Shown here: positions 36,592-45,049 of the stretch, piece after piece | Layout of the letters: every line of letters starts with the position of its first letter | Numbering within the stretch: position 1 is the stretch's first letter | Assembly (NCBI GenBank): GCA_016870865.1 | Contig: VGAC01000002.1 | Span: forward strand, 89,792-153,791 | Direction of reading: 5' to 3' | Length of the DNA stretch: 64,000 bases | From: Actinomycetota bacterium | Lineage (GTDB): Bacteria > Actinomycetota > Acidimicrobiia > Acidimicrobiales > Ilumatobacteraceae | Notes under the pieces: generated by a model | Database searches by the model: none | Told to the model about the DNA's origin: nothing | The model's input: the letters and a program-made list of their open reading frames with translations, nothing else | Position numbers and translations under genes: made by a program

Positions 36592-37140
36592 GTGACAACA
36601 TCGCGTGAATCGATCATCCTCGAACGTCGCTTCGTCAGTGCACTTGCGGCGCTCGGTGACGATTCCCTGACCGTCGCTGCACTCGCCCTCGACGACGACC
36701 TGCGCGACGTTCTCGCCCAGGTTGCCGGCCTCGGGGCCGCAGCGTTCGACGACGAGGGCACGCTTGCCGGACGCATTCGTGAGGGGGCAGGGCGTCGACG
36801 CTGTGCGGGCGATGTCTGTGTGGTTCTCTGCGAGCCGTGCACCAACCATTGCATCGAGGTTCTCGGGTCGGCGTCCGACGACCCGTCGCTCGACGACCTC
36901 GTGGCGATCATTCCCGACGCAATCGAGAAGTTCGGCCTCGATGTCGTGAGATTGATGGTCCTGCAGTACTCGCTCTCACTGCAGGGCTTCAAGAAACTGA
37001 TCGCCAACGATGATCGTTTCGCATTGCCCGTGTCGCAGAGCCCCGCGACGCAACTGCGTGTTCCCGACGAAGGAGCCCAGGCCGCCAAGCGCGCGGCACG
37101 CAAGGCCCGCCGTGCCGCCGAGAAATCGAAGAAACGCTAG
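36592..37140 (+). CDS. uncharacterised protein with a cysteine cluster and basic tail
   Basis: Protein of 182 aa, family not recognised. Five cysteines fall within 17 residues (Cys71, 76, 80, 83, 87, in CAGDVCVVLCEPCTNHC), suggesting a metal or Fe-S site. The C-terminus is a lysine/arginine/alanine helix (AAKRAARKARRAAEKSKKR). GTG 36592 fits a leaderless transcript from TACACT at 36580-36585; the longer frame to 36520 would overlap the divergent gene. Confidence 0.65.
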   Translation: MTTSRESIILERRFVSALAALGDDSLTVAALALDDDLRDVLAQVAGLGAAAFDDEGTLAGRIREGAGRRRCAGDVCVVLCEPCTNHCIEVLGSASDDPSLDDLVAIIPDAIEKFGLDVVRLMVLQYSLSLQGFKKLIANDDRFALPVSQSPATQLRVPDEGAQAAKRAARKARRAAEKSKKR

Positions 37141-37154
37141 AAGGGGTGTCGCAC

Positions 37155-37598
37155 CTAATGCCGACCGAGCACACGGTCGGGGGTCAAGGCAAGCACGACC
37201 CGCTCTGCAGAAGCAGGATCAAAGGCCGCACCATCGGGGTGGCCGTGTTTGCGCACCACCGCGTCGCGCGTGATGAATTCGGGGTCGCTTGTCACGTCGA
37301 GAGAGCCCCGAAGTTCCACGTAGTGCGACGGGTTCTGTGGGTCGATCACGCTGAACGAGCCGCGGCCGGCACGCAGTGCGTTGACGTGCTTTTGGCGTCG
37401 AGCATGCGTACTGATGAGGATCTTTCCGTTGGACCACAGGAACCAGACGGGGGTCGCGTTGGGATCACCTTTGGCGTCGACGATGCACAACGTGCCCGTC
37501 ACCGGCTCACCGAGTATCCGCTCGGCATTTGCAGCCAAATGCAACCGTTTCGGTAACCCGGCGTTTTCTTTCAAGGGAAGACCCCCTTTCCGAACCAC
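37155..37598 (-). CDS. PPOX-class FMN/F420-dependent flavoprotein
   Basis: Split-barrel protein of 147 aa of the Rv1155/Rv3369 type: GTLCIVDAKGDPNATPVWFLW, ILISTHARRQKHVNALR and SHYVELRGSLDV are typical. Characterised relatives use F420H2 to reduce biliverdin or similar substrates. It is divergent from the pyrimidine operon, with the dyad at 37623-37654 between them. Confidence 0.78.
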   Translation of the reverse strand: MVRKGGLPLKENAGLPKRLHLAANAERILGEPVTGTLCIVDAKGDPNATPVWFLWSNGKILISTHARRQKHVNALRAGRGSFSVIDPQNPSHYVELRGSLDVTSDPEFITRDAVVRKHGHPDGAAFDPASAERVVLALTPDRVLGRH

Positions 37599-37622
37599 TC
37601 CTTGGTGTCACTACTATTGCAA

Positions 37623-37654
37623 CGGAGGGGTCAAAAGAATCGTAAACCCCTCCG
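37623..37654. promoter_or_regulatory. 9-bp dyad in front of the pyrimidine catabolic operon
   Basis: CGGAGGGGT (37623-37631) and ACCCCTCCG (37646-37654) form a perfect inverted repeat with a 14-nt AT-rich spacer. A further direct copy GAGGGGT occurs at 37670-37676. The site lies between the divergent flavoprotein gene and the operon starting at 37685, consistent with an operator for an unseen regulator; a hairpin role cannot be excluded. Confidence 0.5.
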
Positions 37655-37684
37655 GAAAGCGCTGACAAAGAGGGGTTAGACGAG

Positions 37685-38539
37685 ATGGCAAACAGTGTGC
37701 GCGCGGCTCTCCTGCAGACCGATTGGCCGGGGAGCAAAGAGGCCATGATCGACAAGCACGAGGCTGCTGCGCACGAGGCAAAGAAGCAGGGGGCACAGGT
37801 CATGTGCTTCCAGGAACTCTTCTACGGGCCGTACTTCTGCCAGGTGCAGGATACCGAGTACTACTCCTACACCGAGTACGTCCCAGACGGTGCCACGACA
37901 CAGCGGTTCCGGGCCGTCGCCAAGGAACTGGGCATGGTGCTCGTGCTGCCGATGTACGAAGTCGTACAGCCCGGCGTGTACTACAACACCGCCGCGGTGA
38001 TCGATGCCGACGGTACGTACCTCGGCAAGTATCGCAAGCAGCACATTCCACAGGTCAAGGGCTTCTGGGAGAAGTTCTATTTCAAGCCCGGCAACGGTGG
38101 CTACCCGGTGTTCGAAACCGCGGTCGGCAAGGTCGGCGTGTACATCTGCTACGACCGCCACTTCCCCGAAGGTTGGCGTGCGCTCGGAGTGAACGGCGCC
38201 GAGATCGTCTTCAACCCGTCGGCAACGCACCGCGGTCTCTCCGAGTACCTGTGGCGCCTCGAACAGCCCGCGTCGGCCGTCGCGAACATGTACTACGTCG
38301 GCGCGATCAACCGCGTCGGCATCGAACCGCTCGGAGAAAATGACTTCTACGGCCAGTCGTACTTCGTCGATCCCGAGGGCAAGTTCGTGGGTGAGGTCGG
38401 CGACCCGTACAAGCCCGAGCTGATCGTCCGTGATCTCGACATGGACAAGATCAAGCAGGTCCGTGACCGCTGGGCTTTCTACCGCGATCGTCGTCCCGAT
38501 GCATACGGTGATCTCACCGAAAACCGCCTCGGCGGCTGA
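37685..38539 (+). CDS. nitrilase-family amidohydrolase, probable beta-ureidopropionase
   Basis: Nitrilase-superfamily enzyme of 284 aa with the catalytic triad Glu44 (FQELFYGPYF), Lys118 (KYRKQHIP) and Cys155 (YICYDRHFPEGWR). The His-Phe-Pro-Glu-Gly-Trp-Arg context and the adjacent dihydropyrimidinase point to hydrolysis of N-carbamoyl-beta-alanine or N-carbamoyl-beta-aminoisobutyrate to the beta-amino acid, CO2 and ammonia. N-carbamoylputrescine amidase is an alternative. It is the first gene of the operon. Confidence 0.88.
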   Translation: MANSVRAALLQTDWPGSKEAMIDKHEAAAHEAKKQGAQVMCFQELFYGPYFCQVQDTEYYSYTEYVPDGATTQRFRAVAKELGMVLVLPMYEVVQPGVYYNTAAVIDADGTYLGKYRKQHIPQVKGFWEKFYFKPGNGGYPVFETAVGKVGVYICYDRHFPEGWRALGVNGAEIVFNPSATHRGLSEYLWRLEQPASAVANMYYVGAINRVGIEPLGENDFYGQSYFVDPEGKFVGEVGDPYKPELIVRDLDMDKIKQVRDRWAFYRDRRPDAYGDLTENRLGG

Positions 38540-38553
38540 AAACAGGGGGAAAC

Positions 38554-39978
38554 ATGGCACGCACTCTCATCATCAACGGAACCATCATCAGCCCGACCGG
38601 CCTCAGCACCGGCGATGTCCTCGTCGAGGGTGAAACCATCGCGGCAATCTTCCAGCCCGGTCACGTGGCTGCTCTGGGCGTCTCGGCCGACCGAACCATC
38701 GACGCCAAGGGCAAGTACATCATTCCGGGTGGCATCGACGTCCACACGCACATGGAGCTTCCCTTCGGCGGCACGGAAGCCTCCGACACCTTCGAAACCG
38801 GCAGCAACGCGGCCGCATGGGGTGGCGTCACGACCATCGTCGACATGGCGTTGCAGCGATACGGCGAGAACGTGCAGGACGGGCTCGCCACCTGGCACCG
38901 CAAGGCCGAAGGCAACTGCTCCATCGACTACGCGTTCCACCAAATAATCGGCGGAATCGACGACCAGTCACTAAAGGACATGACCTATCTCGTTGAAAAC
39001 GAGGGCGTCACCTCGTTCAAGTTGTTCATGGCGTATCCGGGTGTCTTCTACAGCGATGACGGCCAGATCCTCAAGGCCATGCAGGCCGCCAGCGAAAACG
39101 GCGCGATGATCATGATGCACGCCGAGAACGGCATCGCGATCGACGTTCTCGTCGCGCAACACCTCGCTCGTCGCGAGACCGATCCCAAGTACCACTCAAT
39201 CAGCCGTCCGAGCCTGCTCGAGGGTGAGGCCACACACCGCGCGATCGTGCTGTCGAAGGTTGCCGGCAACGTGCCCTTGTACATCGTCCACATGTCGGCA
39301 TCCGAAGCACTCGACGAAGTGGCCCAGGCCCAGAACGAGGGTCTCAACGTGTTCGCCGAAACCTGCCCTCAGTACCTCTACATGACACTCGAAGATCACT
39401 TGGCCCTGCCCGGCTTCGAGGGTGCAAAGTACGTGTGCAGCCCACCCATTCGCTCGAAGCACGACCACCGACATCACCACGCCGACCTGTGGAAGGGTCT
39501 GCGTATGAACGAGCTCGCCATCGTGTCGACCGACCACTGCCCGTTCTGCATGAAGGACCAGAAGGCGCTCGGCATGGGCGACTTCTCGAAGATTCCGAAC
39601 GGCATCGCCGGTGTCGAGCACCGCATGGAACTCATCTACCAGGGTGTCGTCCTGGGTGAGATCAGCCTCGAACGCTGGGTCGAGACCTGCTCGACGACTC
39701 CGGCGCGAATGTTCGGCATGTACCCGAAGAAGGGCATCATCGCCCCGGGGTCCGACGCCGACATCGTCGTCTGGGACCCGAATGCCAAGACGAACATCGG
39801 CATCAATCACAAGCATCACATGAACACTGACCACAGCGCGTGGGAGGGCATGGTCATCGACGGCAAGGTGGACTCAGTCATGTCACGCGGCATGATCGTC
39901 ATGGAAAACGACAAATTCACCGGACGCAAGGGCCACGGCAAGTACATCCGCCGGGGCCTGAGCCAGTACCTGCACTGA
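38554..39978 (+). CDS. hydA: dihydropyrimidinase / hydantoinase
   Basis: Cyclic amidohydrolase of 474 aa. Zinc ligands His64 and His66 (DVHTHMELP), the carbamylated Lys156 in TSFKLFMAYPG and further histidines (MMHAEN, YIVHMSAS) plus the catalytic Asp in VSTDHCPF are all present. It opens 5,6-dihydrouracil or dihydrothymine to the N-carbamoyl-beta-amino acid. It lies 14 bp after the ureidopropionase gene. Confidence 0.92.
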   Translation: MARTLIINGTIISPTGLSTGDVLVEGETIAAIFQPGHVAALGVSADRTIDAKGKYIIPGGIDVHTHMELPFGGTEASDTFETGSNAAAWGGVTTIVDMALQRYGENVQDGLATWHRKAEGNCSIDYAFHQIIGGIDDQSLKDMTYLVENEGVTSFKLFMAYPGVFYSDDGQILKAMQAASENGAMIMMHAENGIAIDVLVAQHLARRETDPKYHSISRPSLLEGEATHRAIVLSKVAGNVPLYIVHMSASEALDEVAQAQNEGLNVFAETCPQYLYMTLEDHLALPGFEGAKYVCSPPIRSKHDHRHHHADLWKGLRMNELAIVSTDHCPFCMKDQKALGMGDFSKIPNGIAGVEHRMELIYQGVVLGEISLERWVETCSTTPARMFGMYPKKGIIAPGSDADIVVWDPNAKTNIGINHKHHMNTDHSAWEGMVIDGKVDSVMSRGMIVMENDKFTGRKGHGKYIRRGLSQYLH

Positions 39979-39994
39979 CAGAAAAGAGAACCAC

Positions 39995-41479
39995 ATGAAG
40001 CGTATTTCCCATTGGATCGACGGCAAGGTCGCCGCTGGCACGTCGGGTCGTTGCGGTGCGGTCTTCAACCCCGCCACCGGCGAGGTGCAAGCCGAGGTCG
40101 ACTTCGCCGACATCTCAGAGGTGGACCGTGCGGTGGCAACGGCAAAGGCGGCGCTGCCGGCGTGGCGCGCCACGAACCTGTCGCGCCGTGCCGAGATCAT
40201 GTTCAACCTGCGGGAGCTGATCGATGCCAACCGCAAGGAGATCGCCGCGCTCTTGTCCCTCGAGCACGGCAAGGTGCTCTCCGACGCACTCGGCGAAGTG
40301 TCACGTGGCCTGGAGAACATCGAGTTCGCCTGCGGTGTGCCGCACCTGCTCAAGGGTTCGTACAGCGAACAAGCCTCGTCGGGTGTCGATGTGTACAACA
40401 TCCGCCAGCCCCTCGGTGTCGTTGCCGGCATCACGCCGTTCAACTTTCCGGCGATGGTCCCGATGTGGATGTTCTCCACCGCAGTGGCCTGCGGCAACAC
40501 CTTCGTGCTGAAACCCAGCGAAAAGGACCCGTCGGTCACGATGTTCGTCGCCGAGTTGCTCAAGCAGGCCGGTCTGCCCGACGGTGTGTACAACATCGTC
40601 CACGGTGACAAGGTTGCGGTCGATCGACTGCTCGACCACCCCGACATCGCGGCGGTGTCGTTCGTCGGCTCGACCCCCATCGCGAAGTACATCTACGAAA
40701 CCGGAACCCGCAACGGCAAACGGGTGCAGGCGCTCGGTGGAGCAAAAAACCACATGCTGGTTCTGCCCGATGCCGACCTCGACATGGCGGCTGATGCCGC
40801 GGTGAGTGCGGCCTACGGCTCGGCCGGCGAACGCTGCATGGCCGTTTCGGTGCTCCTGGCCCACGAGACGATCGCCGACTCGCTGGTCGGCAAGATCCAG
40901 GAGCGCATCCCGAACATCAAGGTCGGCCCCGGTGACGAACCGGGCAACGAAATGGGCCCGCTGATCACCGGCGAACACCGCGACAAGGTCGCGGGGTACG
41001 TCGCCGGAGCCACCAAGGAAGGTGCAAGGGTCGTCGTCGATGGTCGCGACGGGGCACCGAACGGGGGCTTCTTCCTCAAACCCAGCCTCATCGACGACGT
41101 GAAGCCCGGGATGGCCTGCTACGACGAGGAGATCTTCGGACCGGTGCTGTCGGTGGTTCGCGTCGGCAGTTACGACGAGGGTGTCGACCTGATCAACTCG
41201 AACCAGTACGGCAACGGCACGGCAATCTTCACCCGCGATGGCGGTGTCGCGCGCCAGTTCCAGTTCGACATCAACGTCGGCATGGTCGGCATCAACGTGC
41301 CAATTCCCGTTCCCGTGTCGTACTACTCGTTCGGCGGCTGGAAGGCCTCGCTCTTCGGCGACCAGCACATGTACGGCCCGGAGGGCATCAATTTCTTCAC
41401 GCGCGGCAAGGTGGTCACGTCGCGTTGGCCCGACCCGCGCACGTCGAAAGTCGACCTCGGCTTTCCGCAAAACCGCTAG
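39995..41479 (+). CDS. mmsA: CoA-acylating methylmalonate/malonate-semialdehyde dehydrogenase
   Basis: Aldehyde dehydrogenase of 494 aa with nucleophile Cys281 (SAGERCMAVSV). The usual general-base Glu is missing from the segment LGGAKNHM, which marks the CoA-dependent MmsA subfamily. It converts malonate or methylmalonate semialdehyde to acetyl-CoA or propionyl-CoA. The start is ATG 39995, 16 bp after hydA. It completes the route from the beta-amino acid once a transaminase has acted (candidate at 46330). Confidence 0.92.
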   Translation: MKRISHWIDGKVAAGTSGRCGAVFNPATGEVQAEVDFADISEVDRAVATAKAALPAWRATNLSRRAEIMFNLRELIDANRKEIAALLSLEHGKVLSDALGEVSRGLENIEFACGVPHLLKGSYSEQASSGVDVYNIRQPLGVVAGITPFNFPAMVPMWMFSTAVACGNTFVLKPSEKDPSVTMFVAELLKQAGLPDGVYNIVHGDKVAVDRLLDHPDIAAVSFVGSTPIAKYIYETGTRNGKRVQALGGAKNHMLVLPDADLDMAADAAVSAAYGSAGERCMAVSVLLAHETIADSLVGKIQERIPNIKVGPGDEPGNEMGPLITGEHRDKVAGYVAGATKEGARVVVDGRDGAPNGGFFLKPSLIDDVKPGMACYDEEIFGPVLSVVRVGSYDEGVDLINSNQYGNGTAIFTRDGGVARQFQFDINVGMVGINVPIPVPVSYYSFGGWKASLFGDQHMYGPEGINFFTRGKVVTSRWPDPRTSKVDLGFPQNR

Positions 41480-41504
41480 TCACACATCGAAAGGGGGAGC
41501 GAGC

Positions 41505-42521
41505 ATGGATCTTGGAGTCGTGCTGCAAACGACACCACCCGCGGCACGCATCATCGAACTTGCCAAGCGCGCGGAGGCCTTCGGCTTCACCCACGTCTGG
41601 ACCTTCGACAGCCACATACTCTGGGAAGAGCCCTACCCCATCTACTCCAAGATTCTCGATTCGACCAACAATGTCATGGTCGGCCCGATGGTCACCAACC
41701 CCGCCACTCGCGACTGGACGGTCACGGCCAGTCTCTTCGCGACACTCAACGAGATGTACGGCAATCGCACGGTCATCGGTATCGGCCGCGGTGACTCCGC
41801 CGTGCGGGTCACCAACGGCAAGCCGACGACGATCGCGACACTGCGCGAGAGCATCCACGTCATCCGCGAGCTCGCCAACGGCCGGGGTGTCGAGTACAAC
41901 GGATCAGAAATCCGCTTTCCCTGGGCCGGCAAGAGCCGTGCCGAGGTCTGGGTCGCTGCTTACGGCCCAAAAGCGCTGCAGTTGGCGGGTGAGGTAGGCG
42001 ACGGGTTCATCCTGCAACTCGCCGATCCCAGCATCACCGCATGGACGATCGAGGCCGTGCGTGCGGCGGCGGTGGCCGCGGGCCGCGACCCGAGGTCGGT
42101 CAAGATCTGCGTCGCGGCCCCCGCGTACGTCGGCACCGACATGGCGCACATGCGCGACCAGTGCCGCTGGTTCGGCGGAATGGTGGGCAACCACGTTGCC
42201 GACATCGTCGCCCGCTACGGCGAGAACTCCGCGGTGCCAAAGGCCCTCACCGACTACATCAAGGGCCGCGAGGGCTACGACTACAACCAGCACGGTCGTG
42301 CGGGCAACAGCCACACCACATTCGTGCCGGACGAAATCGTCGACCGCTTCTGCATCCTCGGCACTCCCGAGGAGCACGTTGCACGACTGCGTGAACTCGA
42401 GGCGCTGGGTGTCGAACACTTCTCGATCTACCTGCAGCACGACGGCAAGGACCAAACACTCGAGGCGTACGGAGAGCGCATCATGCCCGCGCTCGCGGAA
42501 TCGGTGCGGGCCAAGCGATGA
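41505..42521 (+). CDS. LLM-class F420-dependent oxidoreductase (TIGR03842-like)
   Basis: Luciferase-like TIM-barrel protein of 338 aa: start MDLGVVLQTTPP, cofactor-side HVWTFDSHILWEEPYP, GNRTVIGIGRGDSAVR and VAAYGPKALQLAGEVGDGF. The subfamily is predicted to use coenzyme F420. It has no assigned step in the textbook pathway. A role in reducing the pyrimidine ring, or in oxidising an uptake substrate, is an inference from operon context. ATG 41505 follows a GGGGGAG ribosome-binding site. It overlaps the next gene by 4 bp. Confidence 0.85.
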   Translation: MDLGVVLQTTPPAARIIELAKRAEAFGFTHVWTFDSHILWEEPYPIYSKILDSTNNVMVGPMVTNPATRDWTVTASLFATLNEMYGNRTVIGIGRGDSAVRVTNGKPTTIATLRESIHVIRELANGRGVEYNGSEIRFPWAGKSRAEVWVAAYGPKALQLAGEVGDGFILQLADPSITAWTIEAVRAAAVAAGRDPRSVKICVAAPAYVGTDMAHMRDQCRWFGGMVGNHVADIVARYGENSAVPKALTDYIKGREGYDYNQHGRAGNSHTTFVPDEIVDRFCILGTPEEHVARLRELEALGVEHFSIYLQHDGKDQTLEAYGERIMPALAESVRAKR

Positions 42522-43396
42522 ATCCACTCGTGCGGCGCGTCGTTCGTCGCTCGGCACTGTTCGTCGTCGCACTCGTGTTCATCGCCGCCTTGTGGGAGTT
42601 CTACAAGGTGGTCGGCCCCGAGGACGGCGGCGCACTCTTCGGAATCAACATCCTCCCCCGCTCGAACAGCCGTGCAATGCCCCACGTGTGGGACATGCTG
42701 TCGCGCTACGGCCGACCCGAATTGCGCTCATCGGAGCGCAAGATCTGGCGCGTCGTGCTGGCGGGTGCCTGGTTCTCCCTCCGTCTGTCGCTCGTCGGCT
42801 TCGCCATCGGCACCACAGTGGGCATCGCACTCGCGATACTGATGGCCCGATTCAAGGTCGTCGAACGCGGTCTTCTCCCCTATCTCGTCGTCTCACAGAC
42901 GGTGCCCCTCATTGCGCTCGCCCCGCTGGTCGTGTCGTGGGGCGGTAAATTGGAAGTGTTCGGTTACGAATGGCCGCGCTGGCTGTCCGCCTCGGTGCTC
43001 GGTGCGTTCCTTGCTTTCTTTCCCGTCGCCGTCGGCACGCTCCGCGGGCTCTCCTCGGCAAACCCCGCCTCACTCGAGTTGATGGACTCCTACGCCGCGT
43101 CGTGGACACAGACGCTGTTTCGCTTGCGGTTCCCCGCTGCGGTGCCGTTCATGGTTCCGGCGCTGAAACTCGCAGCATCGTCGTCCGTCATAGGTGTCGT
43201 CGTCGCCGAAATCTCGACCGGCCTCAGGGGTGGCATCGGCCGACTCATCATCGAGTACGCCCGGGAGGCCACGGGCGACCCCGCAAAGGTTTTCACCGCC
43301 GTGTTCGGCGCCGCACTACTCGGCCTCGCCATGGCCGGCCTCGTCGCCGCCTTTGATCTCTGCGCCATGCGCAACCGACCCAAAGAAGCGCTGTAG
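42518..43396 (+). CDS. ABC transporter permease (NMT1/SsuC-type), first
   Basis: Membrane protein of 292 aa with an N-terminal helix (about 14-30), a roughly 60-residue segment, then five helices and the cytoplasmic-loop motif typical of BPD_transp_1 permeases (GLSSANPASLELMDSYAASWTQTLFRLRFPAAVPF). It pairs with the permease at 44215 as a heterodimer. The ATG overlaps the LLM stop by 4 bp. Confidence 0.88.
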   Translation: MNPLVRRVVRRSALFVVALVFIAALWEFYKVVGPEDGGALFGINILPRSNSRAMPHVWDMLSRYGRPELRSSERKIWRVVLAGAWFSLRLSLVGFAIGTTVGIALAILMARFKVVERGLLPYLVVSQTVPLIALAPLVVSWGGKLEVFGYEWPRWLSASVLGAFLAFFPVAVGTLRGLSSANPASLELMDSYAASWTQTLFRLRFPAAVPFMVPALKLAASSSVIGVVVAEISTGLRGGIGRLIIEYAREATGDPAKVFTAVFGAALLGLAMAGLVAAFDLCAMRNRPKEAL

Positions 43397-43411
43397 AGCG
43401 AGGGATACACA

Positions 43412-44215
43412 GTGTCGACAGTCAGCGTCTCGAACCTCAGCAAGATCTTCAACGAGGGCAAGGCCAATCAGGTCGGCGCCCTCGTCGACGTGTCGCTGAG
43501 CATCGAAAAGGGTGAATTCGTCTCGCTGATCGGGCCCTCGGGATGCGGCAAGTCGACCCTTCTGCGCCTCATCGCCAACCTCCTCGAGCCGACATCGGGC
43601 GACATCGTCGTCGCCGGAAAGTCGGCCAAACAGTCGCGCCTCGACCAGGACTACGGCATGGCCTTCCAGCAGGCCGGCCTTTTCGACTGGCGCACCGTCA
43701 CGAAGAACATCGAACTTCCCCTTGAACTCAAGGGCTGGGACAAAACCAAGCGCGAAGCCCGCTCGCGCGAGATGCTCGACCTCGTCAAGTTGCCCGAGTT
43801 CGCCGACCACTTCCCGTGGCAGCTGTCGGGTGGCATGCAGCAGCGCGTTGCCATCGCCCGTGCGCTCGCCGCCCACCCGCCGCTCCTGTTGATGGACGAG
43901 CCCTTTGGTGCCCTCGACGAGATGACCCGCGAACACATGCAGGCCGAACTCCTCAGCATCTGCGCAGCGACCGGTACCACCGTCGTTTTCGTCACCCACT
44001 CGATTCCCGAAGCCGTCTATCTGTCGAACCGCGTCGTCGTCATGTCGCCCCGACCCGGACGCATCACCAAGATCGTCGATGTCAACCTCGACGGACACTG
44101 CAACGAAACCACCCGCGAACGCCCGGAGTTCTTCGCCGCGATCACCGCGGTCCGAGAAGCGCTACGCGCCAGTGGCAGCCATGGCCACACGGGTGTCGGG
44201 GTCGAGGACCGCTGA
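43412..44215 (+). CDS. ABC transporter ATPase (SsuB/TauB/ThiZ type)
   Basis: ATPase of 267 aa: Walker A GPSGCGKST (41-49), signature LSGGMQQRVAIARAL, Walker B LLLMDEPFGALDE and the switch His in VFVTHSIPEAVY. This subfamily energises uptake of sulfonates, nitrate or pyrimidine-like compounds with NMT1-type binding proteins. It starts with GTG 43412, and its stop shares a base with the start of the second permease gene. Confidence 0.9.
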   Translation: MSTVSVSNLSKIFNEGKANQVGALVDVSLSIEKGEFVSLIGPSGCGKSTLLRLIANLLEPTSGDIVVAGKSAKQSRLDQDYGMAFQQAGLFDWRTVTKNIELPLELKGWDKTKREARSREMLDLVKLPEFADHFPWQLSGGMQQRVAIARALAAHPPLLLMDEPFGALDEMTREHMQAELLSICAATGTTVVFVTHSIPEAVYLSNRVVVMSPRPGRITKIVDVNLDGHCNETTRERPEFFAAITAVREALRASGSHGHTGVGVEDR

Positions 44216-44994
44216 TGAAGTCGCGCCTGCGTGCCGCTCTTCCGCCGGTCGTGTTCGGTGTTGCCTTCTTCGCGTTGTGGGAGGCCGCCGTCAAGATCTT
44301 CGACCTGAAGCCCTATTTCCTCTCGGCTCCCTCGAAGATCTGGGATCAGTTCGCCAACAACAAGAGCCTCATCTGGGAGGCCGCGCGCGTGTCGGGTACG
44401 AATGCGCTCGTCGGCCTGCTCGCCGGGACCGTGCTCGGCGTCGCGATGAGCTTCCTTCTCAGTCGCTACAGGATTCTTGGTGACATCGTCACGCCGCTCG
44501 CCATCGCCCTCAATGCGATCCCGATCTTCGTCCTTGTCGCGGTGTTGAACAACATGTACAGCATCACAAGCGAGATTCCCCGAAGACTGATGGTCACGCT
44601 CGTCGTCTACTTCATCGTGCTCGTCAACGTCGCCAAGGGCCTCACACAGGTCAGTCCAACACAGATCGAACTGATGCGCTCGTACGCCGCACCCGAATCG
44701 GCGATCCTCCGAAAGGTCCGCGTCCCGAACGCTGTGCCCTACCTCTTCACCGCCCTCAAGATTTCTGCACCGGCCGCCGTCATCACCGCTTTCGTCTCGG
44801 AGTACTTCGGTGGGGCACAGAACGGTCTTGGCAGTCGCATCACCAGCAACATCGCAAATTCGAAGAACGCCGCTGCCTGGGCCTATGTGCTCGGTGCATG
44901 CCTTTTGGGCCTCGCGTTCTACCTGGTCTCCATCATCGTGGAGAGCACCGCTACACCCGGCGGCGCAAAGCGTATTTCGGGGCGTTCAAGATGA
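44215..44994 (+). CDS. ABC transporter permease, second
   Basis: Permease of 259 aa of the same family, with six helices and the ATPase-contact loop GLTQVSPTQIELMRSYAAPESAILRKVRVPNAVPYLF. The start is ATG 44215 (TGATG junction); the frame from 43816 lies over the ATPase gene and is discarded. Two different permease genes imply a heterodimeric channel. Confidence 0.88.
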   Translation: MKSRLRAALPPVVFGVAFFALWEAAVKIFDLKPYFLSAPSKIWDQFANNKSLIWEAARVSGTNALVGLLAGTVLGVAMSFLLSRYRILGDIVTPLAIALNAIPIFVLVAVLNNMYSITSEIPRRLMVTLVVYFIVLVNVAKGLTQVSPTQIELMRSYAAPESAILRKVRVPNAVPYLFTALKISAPAAVITAFVSEYFGGAQNGLGSRITSNIANSKNAAAWAYVLGACLLGLAFYLVSIIVESTATPGGAKRISGRSR

Positions 44995-45049
44995 GCGCTC
45001 CGACCAACACAAACAGCGGGACACCCCCGCGGGGAGGAATGCAACACAC

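Noticed and set aside
40301-41470. 389-aa minus-strand frame over mmsA
   Set aside because: It is the antisense of a fully convincing dehydrogenase and is composed of repetitive Asp/Arg/Val codon reflections.
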